Positions 14,242 to 19,470 of a DNA stretch of 19,470 nt are shown here, piece after piece (the stretch's first letter is position 1; each line of letters starts with the position of its first letter). The notes under the pieces are model-generated. The model saw nothing but the letters and a program-made list of their open reading frames with translations. It was not told the DNA's origin and ran no database searches. This DNA comes from an uncultured Prevotella sp. GTDB taxonomy: Bacteria > Bacteroidota > Bacteroidia > Bacteroidales > Bacteroidaceae. The stretch lies in NCBI GenBank assembly GCA_937877595.1, contig CALFIY010000035.1, positions 1 through 19,470 of the forward strand, in the 5' to 3' direction. The translations under genes were made by a program, and so were the position numbers.

Positions 14242-15597
14242 ATGGATGAGAGAGGAAATTTTGGAAGCAAATTAGGCATAGTGTTGGCCACGGCAGGTTC
14301 CGCCGTAGGCCTTGGCAACGTGTGGCGCTTCCCTTATATGGCTGGCGAAAACGGTGGTGCAGCCTTTATTTTGGTCTACTTTCTCTGCATTCTCGCCCTT
14401 GGCATACCGGGCATGATTAGCGAGTTTATCGTGGGGCGCCATGCCCAGTCAAATGCCGCTCGCGCCTACGACCGTCTGTCGGGCGGCAAGCCGTGGAAGT
14501 TTGTGGGCTATCTTGGCATACTCACCTCTACCATCATTCTCGGTTTCTATGCCGTTGTTGCCGGCTGGTGCCTTCAGTATCTCGTTGCTTCCGTCTCCGG
14601 TCACGTCAGCGGCAATGCCGAAGCCGTTCAGCAGTATTTCCAGCAGTTCTCCAGCGATCCAGTGAAGCCTGCCCTTTGGGCTGTTGCCTTTATCTTCATC
14701 ACCCATCTTGTCATTGTTCGTGGTGTGCGCCGTGGCATTGAGCATGCTTCAAAACTTCTGATGCCCCTGCTGCTCATCCTGCTTCTTGTGATCGTTGTAG
14801 CCTCGTGTCTGCTGCCTGGTGCCATCGATGGTGTGCGTTTTCTGCTGAAGCCCGACTTCAGCAAACTTTCCGGCAACGTGCTTCTCGATGCCCTCGGCCA
14901 GTCGTTCTTCTCGCTGTCGCTTGGTACTGCCTGCCTGTGCACCTATGCCAGTTATTTTGCGCGCGACACCAATCTCGTGCGCGCTGCCGGCCAGATTGCC
15001 CTTGTCGACACGCTGATCGCCATACTTGCTGGCCTTATGATCTTCCCTGCTGCCTTTTCCGTCGGCGTGAAGCCCGATGCCGGTCCTTCGCTTATTTTCA
15101 TCACGCTTCCCAATGTTTTCCAGCAGGCCTTTAGCGGCATGCCTGTCGTAGGCTATATTATCGGCGTGATGTTCTATGCGCTGCTGGTGTTTGCAGCCCT
15201 CACCTCTACCATCTCCATGCACGAGATAGGCACGGCATTCTTCACCGAGGAGTTCTCGCTGCGCCGCCGCTATTCGGCATGGATAGTGACTCTCGTCACT
15301 TCAGTCCTTGCCGTGGTCTGCTCGCTGTCTGTCGGTGCAGAGCCCGGTCTTAGCATTATGAACCTTTCCGTCATGGACTTCTGCGATACGCTGACCGCCA
15401 ACTTCATGCTGCCTTTCGGCGCCTTGCTTACGTGTCTCTTCGTTGGCTGGTACATTCCGCGCAAGTTGGTTCTTGACGAGTTTACCAACTGGGGTAGCCT
15501 TCGCGGCAGCCTTTTCGGCCTCTATTTCTTTGCCGTGCGCTATCTCTGTCCTGTTTGCATCAGCCTCATCTTTCTGCATCAGATGGGGGTAATCTGA
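14242..15597 (+). CDS. sodium-dependent NSS (SLC6-type) transporter, paralog 2
   Basis: This 451-residue symporter aligns with its upstream neighbour without gaps over at least the first 230 residues. TM1 is the same (LATAGSAVGLGNVWRFPYMA, 15-34). TM3 reads GFYAVVAGW, and TM6 reads ALGQSFFSLSLGTA (217-230), closer to LeuT than paralog 1 is. TM8 reads AALTSTISMHE. No TAnnTTTG element is visible between the genes, so it is probably co-transcribed with paralog 1. The start codon directly follows a 21-bp repeat with no Shine-Dalgarno sequence. The pair arose by tandem duplication; different pocket residues suggest different substrates. Substrate unknown. Confidence 0.95.
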   Translation: MDERGNFGSKLGIVLATAGSAVGLGNVWRFPYMAGENGGAAFILVYFLCILALGIPGMISEFIVGRHAQSNAARAYDRLSGGKPWKFVGYLGILTSTIILGFYAVVAGWCLQYLVASVSGHVSGNAEAVQQYFQQFSSDPVKPALWAVAFIFITHLVIVRGVRRGIEHASKLLMPLLLILLLVIVVASCLLPGAIDGVRFLLKPDFSKLSGNVLLDALGQSFFSLSLGTACLCTYASYFARDTNLVRAAGQIALVDTLIAILAGLMIFPAAFSVGVKPDAGPSLIFITLPNVFQQAFSGMPVVGYIIGVMFYALLVFAALTSTISMHEIGTAFFTEEFSLRRRYSAWIVTLVTSVLAVVCSLSVGAEPGLSIMNLSVMDFCDTLTANFMLPFGALLTCLFVGWYIPRKLVLDEFTNWGSLRGSLFGLYFFAVRYLCPVCISLIFLHQMGVI

Positions 15598-15633
15598 GAC
15601 GAGCATCGATAGTGACTTTATAATTATTGGGGA

Positions 15634-16485
15634 ATGAATTACAGTGACCGTCGCATCGTTCTGGTTTCCGTTTTGGTGGGTGCCATTGCCCTTTGCGGTG
15701 TCTACTTTATTAACAGCGATGCTCCCGACGTCACTGCGAGTGTTGCCGTCGACAGCGACAGCACATCCTCTGTACAGCAAACCATTGTCTACGCCCAGCC
15801 GCAGCGCGAGGGCGAACTCTTCACCTTCGACCCCAACACTGCCGACAGCACCCAACTGCTTCGCCTGGGCCTGCGTCCCTGGCAGGTGCGCAATATATAT
15901 AAGTATCGCGCGCGAGGCGGAGTGTATCGACGTCGCGAAGATTTTGCACGCCTCTACGGGCTTACTCTCAAGGACTATCGGCGCCTTGAGCCGTACATCT
16001 GTATTTCTCCCGACTTCCAGCCTGCCTCTGCCCACATAGCGCGCCCGCCGCACGACGTCGACAGCACGCGCCACTACGTCAGCAAACTCAGTGCCGGCAG
16101 CACCGTGGATCTCAGCACTGCCGACACCACGTCACTGATGCGTGTTCCCGGCATCGGCAGTTACTATGCACGCCAGATAGTGCGCTATGGCGAGCGCCTT
16201 GGCGGCTATGTCAGCATCGGCCAACTCGATGAGATCGACGGTTTTCCCAGCGAGGCCAAGGCTTACTTCACTCTCGGCAGCGCCGCGCCCCGTCGGCTTG
16301 CTCTTAACAGGCTTAGCCTTCAGCAACTGCGCCGCCATCCCTATCTCAACTTCTATCAGGCCCGCGCCATCGTCGACTATCGGAGGCTCCACGGCCGCAT
16401 AGACAGTCTGCAGCAGTTGCGCTTCGACAGCAGTTTCTCGCCAGCCGACTTTCAGCGCCTGGCGCCCTACGTCAGCACCGAATAG
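15634..16485 (+). CDS. membrane-anchored helix-hairpin-helix (ComEA-like) protein
   Basis: This 283-residue protein has an N-terminal membrane anchor or signal (RIVLVSVLVGAIALCGVYFI, 7-26), a Ser/Thr/Asp-rich linker to about 60, and then three ComEA-type helix-hairpin-helix units. The first is about 65-122 (FDPNTADSTQLLRLGL). The second is 158-213 (VDLSTADTTSLMRVPGIGSY), which has the classical GIG hairpin. The third is 221-283 (LNRLSLQQLRRHPYLNFYQA). ComEA binds incoming double-stranded DNA in competent bacteria. Multi-HhH ComEA-like proteins are widespread in Bacteroidota, and their role there is not settled. It starts 36 nt after the second transporter, with no clear promoter, so it may be the operon's last gene. 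Confidence 0.85.
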   Translation: MNYSDRRIVLVSVLVGAIALCGVYFINSDAPDVTASVAVDSDSTSSVQQTIVYAQPQREGELFTFDPNTADSTQLLRLGLRPWQVRNIYKYRARGGVYRRREDFARLYGLTLKDYRRLEPYICISPDFQPASAHIARPPHDVDSTRHYVSKLSAGSTVDLSTADTTSLMRVPGIGSYYARQIVRYGERLGGYVSIGQLDEIDGFPSEAKAYFTLGSAAPRRLALNRLSLQQLRRHPYLNFYQARAIVDYRRLHGRIDSLQQLRFDSSFSPADFQRLAPYVSTE

Positions 16486-16507
16486 ACATTCTCCACCGTC
16501 TTTCCGG

Positions 16508-16551
16508 AAAAAGCAGAGCCGTCCCCACCCCTGCGGGCGGCAAGACGGCTC
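16508..16551 (-). terminator. terminator of the HU-like/smalltalk transcript
   Basis: GAGCCGTC (16516-16523) pairs with GACGGCTC (16544-16551) around a 20-nt G/C-rich loop. Read on the minus strand the stem is followed by TGCTTTTT (T-run at 16512-16508). It is oriented to end the minus-strand transcript and sits just outside the stop of the convergent HhH gene. Confidence 0.7.
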
Positions 16552-16564
16552 GTGCCATGTCATG

Positions 16565-16580
16565 CAGGGCTTTCGCCCTG
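16565..16580. other. small perfect hairpin after smalltalk
   Basis: CAGGGC (16565-16570), loop TTTC, GCCCTG (16575-16580). It lies 7 nt beyond the smalltalk stop on the minus strand and before the main terminator. No T-run. Confidence 0.5.
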
Positions 16581-16586
16581 GCGCTC

Positions 16587-16682
16587 TCAGCCTCTGCACG
16601 ATGTCACCGTTATCGTAGAGACGACGGCCGTGAGAAATGCTATCACGATGTTTACGATGGTTTTCACTGTTTCACGTTTCAT
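16587..16682 (-). CDS. smalltalk protein (31 aa)
   Basis: This 31-residue product begins MKRETVKTIVNIVIAF and ends TVTSCRG. It matches the very short Bacteroidota family known to me under the name 'smalltalk protein', usually encoded directly beside an HU-like DNA-binding protein and a peptidoglycan amidase. Here it lies 33 nt after the HU-like gene on the same strand and is followed by a terminator, so the two form one transcript. It has a basic start, one hydrophobic helix (about 8-26), and a terminal VTSC that fits a lipobox, with C29 followed only by Arg and Gly. Function is unknown. The usual amidase is absent downstream, but an M15 peptidase lies 1.9 kb away. Confidence 0.85.
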   Translation of the reverse strand: MKRETVKTIVNIVIAFLTAVVSTITVTSCRG

Positions 16683-16715
16683 GTCGTGTCTGTTTTAGAG
16701 TTTCCGATAGTAGGG

Positions 16716-17162
16716 TTACTCGCCACCTGCTGCGGCAGCATTGCGAGGCGACGTGTACTCGTTGTCCTCCTCCCACGTGATGGCGGCGCCAGCCGCACGG
16801 GTCAAGCCTATTAGGGCGTTCTTCACTTCTCCCGTGCCGCGCACCTTCCAGAGGCTCTTTATTCCGCTGCCGGCGTTGAACTTGCTGGCGTCCTGTACGG
16901 CCATCGACTTCAGACCTACGCTGAAGATGCCGAGGTTGGCAATCTTTACCGACTTGCCTTCGTAGGCCAGTTCGCGGATGCAGGTCACAGCGTCTTCGAG
17001 CACGCCCTTTATGACACCGGCAGAATAGGCCGTGTTGTGGCCAGCCATGTGCTGCACGAGGTCGTCCAGTTCTACAGTCTTGTCGGCCACCTTCCTTGCG
17101 TAGTAGTAGCCATATTTACCCACTTTGTGATTTGTGTTCTTGATGAGACGATACTTTGCCAT
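16716..17162 (-). CDS. HU-like (HU-HIG) DNA-binding protein
   Basis: This 148-residue protein has an IHF/HU fold of the Bacteroidota-specific HU-HIG type. The N-terminus is MAKYRLIKNTNHKVGKYGYY and the helical part includes AYSAGVIKGVLEDAVTCIRELAYEGKSVKIANLGIF (about 46-81), where the LG-x-F element opens the beta arm. An Ala/Gly-rich acidic tail closes the chain. It is longer than a housekeeping HU (about 90 residues). It probably binds DNA non-specifically, perhaps as a dimer. It has a full-consensus promoter and an approximately 95-nt AT-rich leader, and is followed by smalltalk. Confidence 0.9.
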   Translation of the reverse strand: MAKYRLIKNTNHKVGKYGYYYARKVADKTVELDDLVQHMAGHNTAYSAGVIKGVLEDAVTCIRELAYEGKSVKIANLGIFSVGLKSMAVQDASKFNAGSGIKSLWKVRGTGEVKNALIGLTRAAGAAITWEEDNEYTSPRNAAAAGGE

Positions 17163-17263
17163 AATTTTTTCAGTGTTTTTTTGATTAATAATTAGTGTTT
17201 TGATTGATTACGTGTGTCGTTCGTCACAATGTTAGCGCGCTGTTGTTTCCGATTGACAGTTGC

Positions 17264-17293
17264 AAATTTACACCATTCGCTGCCATCGGGCAA
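17264..17293 (-). promoter_or_regulatory. promoter for the HU-like/smalltalk genes
   Basis: On the minus strand, TTG (17293-17291), 19 nt, then TAAATTTG (17271-17264). This fits the full Bacteroidota consensus. Transcription would start near 17257, leaving a leader of about 95 nt that is AT-rich and contains long T-runs. Confidence 0.75.
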
Positions 17294-17355
17294 CCACAAT
17301 GGCGCGCTCGTGCAGTCCTAATTCCTATCGCGCTGAGCCACAGCGTTTTCCGTCG

Positions 17356-17367
17356 GCGTTGCAACGC
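17356..17367. promoter_or_regulatory. perfect 12-bp palindrome in the divergent control region
   Basis: GCGTTGCAACGC equals its own reverse complement. It lies between the HU-like promoter (minus) and the S24 promoter (plus), about 63 bp above the first and 124 bp above the second. It is a candidate operator. The rest of the 17163-17522 gap holds the two promoters and a (CG)5 run at 17405-17414, and I see no gene in it. Confidence 0.4.
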
Positions 17368-17490
17368 TTTTCGCGCGGATTACGACACCTTTAATTTATT
17401 AATACGCGCGCGCGAGGAGAGTCATAACGTTTGTGCCTCTGCTGCGCAAAGTTTCTTTCATCGTCATCGCGGTGATAGGAAAATTTTCTT

Positions 17491-17498
17491 TACCTTTG
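17491..17498 (+). promoter_or_regulatory. promoter element for the S24 peptidase gene
   Basis: TACCTTTG matches TAnnTTTG, 24 nt before the ATG at 17523. It lies inside the upstream extension of the same frame and so supports the later start. No TTG box at standard spacing. Confidence 0.6.
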
Positions 17499-17522
17499 CC
17501 TTCCGTTTCTACGTTTTCCGCT

Positions 17523-18377
17523 ATGTCACAATCCAACCTTTCCGAGATGCTGCATCTCCTCTCCAGCCAGGGCTACTCCCCTCTTGTCTGCGACACGCCC
17601 GTCAATAGTTTCGACAACAGCGTCCGCGCCGGTCTGCCCACCTCTCCGGGCGACATCGTGCGCGGCGACTACATCCTGATGCCCAAGACACTGCTTGGCA
17701 GCCATCCCGAGTTTTTCATCACCGCACAGGGCGACTCGATGGAGGGTGTCGGTTTCCATAGCGGCGACCGTCTGCGCGTTGTCGTCGACACCGATATCAG
17801 CGACGGCGACATTGTCGTTGCCGACATCGACGGCGACTGCACCGTGAAGACCTACTTCCGCGACGAGCAGAACCGCCAGTGGCTCATCCCTGCCAACGAC
17901 AGTTACAAGCCCCTGCTGCTCACCCCCGAGATGAACGTCCGTTTCTATGGCAAGGTGGTGGAGTGTATCAGCACGGCTCAGCGCCAGTCATACCGCGAGT
18001 GCATGCGCAAGGTACGCCAGATGCAGTCGGCAGCAGCCGAGCGCCTCTCCCCGTCGGACATCGACGCTGTGCTCCGCGACGTGTCGTCGATGGTGACGTA
18101 TGCCCGACAGTGGTATGCCGTCTTCCGCGCCATGGTAGATAGCCTGGTGGTAGGGCGCGACGACTATCGCGGCTTCGTAGGCATGGTGGAGCGCGCCGTC
18201 CCCGACAATGCATGTCCCCCGACAGCAGCCGAACTGCGCCGCATGGCGATACAGAGTTTCAGCAAGCCCGTGGCCCTATGGGAGAGCAGCAACGCTCCCG
18301 TCTCCAACCAGCGTTTCTACGACTACCTGCGCATCGCGCGCTACGTTGCCGACCGTCTGCACGGCATTTCCACCTGA
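17523..18377 (+). CDS. UmuD-like S24 autoprotease with C-terminal extension
   Basis: This 284-residue protein has a serine-lysine S24 domain like UmuD and LexA in its first 150 residues. S72 lies in GDSME (70-74) and K109 in TVKTYF. The RAGLP segment places A36-G37 as the self-cleavage site. The spacing cleavage site to Ser (36) and Ser to Lys (37) equals that of E. coli UmuD (C24, S60, K97). No helix-turn-helix precedes the protease, so it is UmuD-like rather than a LexA-type repressor. Residues about 152-284 form an additional, probably helical domain that I do not recognise. No umuC follows. The frame is open back to a GTG at 17433, but the promoter at 17491 argues for 17523. RecA-stimulated cleavage is inferred from the family. 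Confidence 0.82.
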   Translation: MSQSNLSEMLHLLSSQGYSPLVCDTPVNSFDNSVRAGLPTSPGDIVRGDYILMPKTLLGSHPEFFITAQGDSMEGVGFHSGDRLRVVVDTDISDGDIVVADIDGDCTVKTYFRDEQNRQWLIPANDSYKPLLLTPEMNVRFYGKVVECISTAQRQSYRECMRKVRQMQSAAAERLSPSDIDAVLRDVSSMVTYARQWYAVFRAMVDSLVVGRDDYRGFVGMVERAVPDNACPPTAAELRRMAIQSFSKPVALWESSNAPVSNQRFYDYLRIARYVADRLHGIST

Positions 18378-18415
18378 AAACTCCCCCGTTTCTCCCCTTC
18401 TTCTCTCCCACCCCC

Positions 18416-18440
18416 GGCGTCAGCACGCCTTTCTCCCCTT
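18416..18440 (+). terminator. possible terminator after the S24 gene
   Basis: GGCGT (18416-18420), loop CAGC, ACGCC (18425-18429), then a T/C-rich run ending CCCCTTTTT. The short stem makes this a weak candidate. Confidence 0.4.
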
Positions 18441-18500
18441 TTTCTGCCCCGTTTCCCTACGGCGACATCTCCCCACGGAGCATGCCGCCGCCTTTCGTCA

Positions 18501-18508
18501 TAACTTTG
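18501..18508 (+). promoter_or_regulatory. promoter element for the M15 peptidase gene
   Basis: TAACTTTG matches TAnnTTTG and lies 65 nt before the ATG at 18574. The leader is AT-rich with no obvious structure. Confidence 0.6.
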
Positions 18509-18573
18509 CGTCGTAACAAGATAACCTTTCTGAGCAAAGCGAATTAATTTTTAATCCCTAATCTTTATCTTTT

Positions 18574-19005
18574 ATGACACAACTCACAGAACATTTCTCT
18601 CTCGAAGAGATGACGCGCTCCGAATGGGCGCAGAAGCACCGCGTGCGCAACATTCCCAACCTCACGCAGATAGCCGCACTGCAGCATCTCTGCATCACCG
18701 TGCTCGAACCTCTCCGCCGCCAGTTCGGCCCCATCCGCATCAACAGCGGCTTCCGCTGCGAGAGAGTCAACGCAGGGGTGCATGGCGTGGGCAACTCGCG
18801 CCACCTCTACGGCGAGGCCGCCGACATCCACGTGCCCGACCGCGCCACGGCGCGCCGCTACTTCCTCTTCATCCGCGACCACTGCAATGTCGACCAACTC
18901 ATCTTCGAGTACAACAGTGCCGGCGCCCGCTGGCTCCACGTCTCCACTCGCCTCGACGAAATCGACAACCGCCATCAGTACATCTTCAATCTCCCTGCCG
19001 TATGA
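18574..19005 (+). CDS. M15 family peptidase (endolysin-type D-Ala carboxy/endopeptidase)
   Basis: This 143-residue zinc peptidase is of the Peptidase_M15_3 type. The N-terminus reads LTEHFSLEEMTRSEWAQ. The Zn site is in SRHLYGEAADIHV (75-87, H77 and D84), with the third ligand H122 in WLHVS and a probable catalytic E112 in LIFEY. Such enzymes cleave peptidoglycan peptide bridges and are common in phages and prophages. The protein has no signal peptide, so export would need a holin, lysis or a non-classical route. It overlaps the zinc-ribbon gene by ATGA. Its promoter separates it from the S24 gene. The gene could be a phage-derived lysis enzyme or a conserved host gene; the sequence alone cannot decide. 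Confidence 0.9.
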   Translation: MTQLTEHFSLEEMTRSEWAQKHRVRNIPNLTQIAALQHLCITVLEPLRRQFGPIRINSGFRCERVNAGVHGVGNSRHLYGEAADIHVPDRATARRYFLFIRDHCNVDQLIFEYNSAGARWLHVSTRLDEIDNRHQYIFNLPAV

Positions 19006-19211
19006 AACTCTCCGTCACCAAGACCTGCACCTGCTGCGGTGCCGACCTCCCCCTTGATCGCTTCGAGCGCTATCGCAGCGGCTCCTTCCGCGACATCTGC
19101 CGCCACTGCCACTATCTGCTCCACACTCGCGCCGCCCCCCGCCGGTGGCGGCAGCGGCAGCGCGAAGAACACTTCCTCCACTACAAAATACCAAAACAAC
19201 CCACCGCCTGA
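19002..19211 (+). CDS. small zinc-ribbon protein (69 aa)
   Basis: The start codon overlaps the stop of the M15 peptidase gene (ATGA, 19002-19005), so translation is probably coupled. Two cysteine pairs, C9/C12 in CTCC and C33/C36 in CRHC, are separated by about 20 residues in a CCGADLPLDRF to FRDICRHCH arrangement. This is like the zinc knuckles found in small phage proteins and in the N-terminal part of some HNH nucleases. There is no HNH catalytic core. The C-terminal half is Arg-rich (RRWRQRQRE), suggesting nucleic-acid binding. The function is unknown. Confidence 0.7.
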   Translation: MKLSVTKTCTCCGADLPLDRFERYRSGSFRDICRHCHYLLHTRAAPRRWRQRQREEHFLHYKIPKQPTA

Positions 19212-19323
19212 CTTCCCTTCGCCGATTGGTCAATGGTTTTCCCTTGGCTTGACATAAATCAAGGGGCAATTACTCGCAAAAATAAAAACCACTTTTTTTC
19301 TTTCTCTTTCCCACACATCTTCG

Positions 19324-19331
19324 TATCTTTG
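19324..19331 (+). promoter_or_regulatory. promoter element for the gene at the right edge
   Basis: TATCTTTG matches TAnnTTTG, 56 nt before the ATG at 19387. The gap 19212-19386 holds no gene; a loose CCCTTG/CAAGGG pair (19241-19246, 19260-19265) lies upstream. Confidence 0.55.
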
Positions 19332-19386
19332 GCGACAACAGGTAAATCTTGACCTTATTTATTCACCCTTAAACTATTTTTCATCT

Positions 19387-19470
19387 ATGAAGAAATTCTA
19401 CTCCTACCTTTCCTTCCTCCTCACCACCATGCTCCTACTAATGGGGGGGGGCAAATACTGCGTGGGCGGA
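19387..19470 (+). CDS. secreted protein, 5' end only; signal peptide contains a G9 tract
   Basis: Only the first 28 codons are in the window. They begin MKKFYSYLSFLLTTMLLLMG, a typical n- and h-region of a Sec signal peptide, preceded by a promoter element at 19324. Nine consecutive G (19443-19451) follow. In the frame given, the chain continues GGGKYCVGG, with no signal-peptidase site. With eight G it would read MGGANTAWA, an excellent Ala-x-Ala cleavage site. The gene is therefore either phase-variable and shown in an out-of-frame state, or carries a homopolymer base-count error. The mature protein is outside the window. Confidence 0.75.
   Translation, partial: MKKFYSYLSFLLTTMLLLMGGGKYCVGG

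Noticed and set aside
17433..17522. N-terminal extension of the S24 protein from a GTG at 17433
   Set aside because: A TAnnTTTG promoter element sits inside it, and UmuD-type proteins need no such extension; the ATG at 17523 fits both.
16587..19211. Intact prophage
   Set aside because: Only lysin-like, HU-like and small accessory genes are present. No integrase, terminase, capsid, portal or tail genes are visible, and no att duplication was found.

Overview
The window looks like chromosomal DNA from a Bacteroidota of the Prevotella group (Prevotellaceae). Three things point that way. First, the promoters have the Bacteroidota form, TAnnTTTG with sometimes a TTG about 19 nt upstream. Second, several families are largely or wholly confined to this phylum: DUF4254, DUF4292, a DUF4468-like secreted protein, the HU-HIG type of HU-like protein and the 31-residue 'smalltalk' protein. 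Third, recognisable Shine-Dalgarno sequences are mostly absent. Genus assignment is inference; there is no rRNA.

Layout. (1) 1-93 is a 21-bp minisatellite at the left edge, possibly the end of a gene. (2) 133-2407 is a tight plus-strand operon: DUF4254, a GT9 LPS-type glycosyltransferase, rubredoxin and a secreted FMN-binding protein. (3) 2520-3113 is a secreted DUF4468-like protein ending at a strong terminator shared with the convergent operon. (4) 7795-3230, minus strand, is a cell-envelope operon: dut, a TPR protein, a DUF4292 lipoprotein and an EnvC-like LytM-fold murein hydrolase activator. (5) 7974-8045 is tRNA-Arg(CCU), followed closely by a GT4-GT2 pair. (6) 10279-12075 holds prfB (no programmed frameshift), a 47-residue membrane protein and a CYTH triphosphate-tunnel protein, convergent with a VanZ-family gene. 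(7) 12725-16485 holds two tandem paralogous NSS (SLC6-type) sodium symporters and a ComEA-like helix-hairpin-helix protein. (8) 16587-19211 is an accessory-looking block. HU-like DNA-binding protein and smalltalk are on the minus strand. Diverging from them are a UmuD-like S24 autoprotease with an extra C-terminal domain, an M15 endolysin-type peptidase and a coupled small zinc-ribbon protein. (9) At 19387 a secreted protein begins and runs off the window; its signal peptide contains a G9 tract.

Most of the window is housekeeping and envelope biology. Regions 2, 4 and 5 supply LPS/glycan transfer and peptidoglycan turnover, and region 6 supplies translation termination. The most unusual part is region 8. 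A small peptide with a lipoprotein-like signal, a nucleoid-type DNA-binding protein, a self-cleaving SOS-type protease lacking any DNA-binding domain or UmuC partner, and a phage-type peptidoglycan peptidase lie together around one 360-bp divergent control region. No phage structural genes, integrase, CRISPR array or complete insertion sequence is visible.
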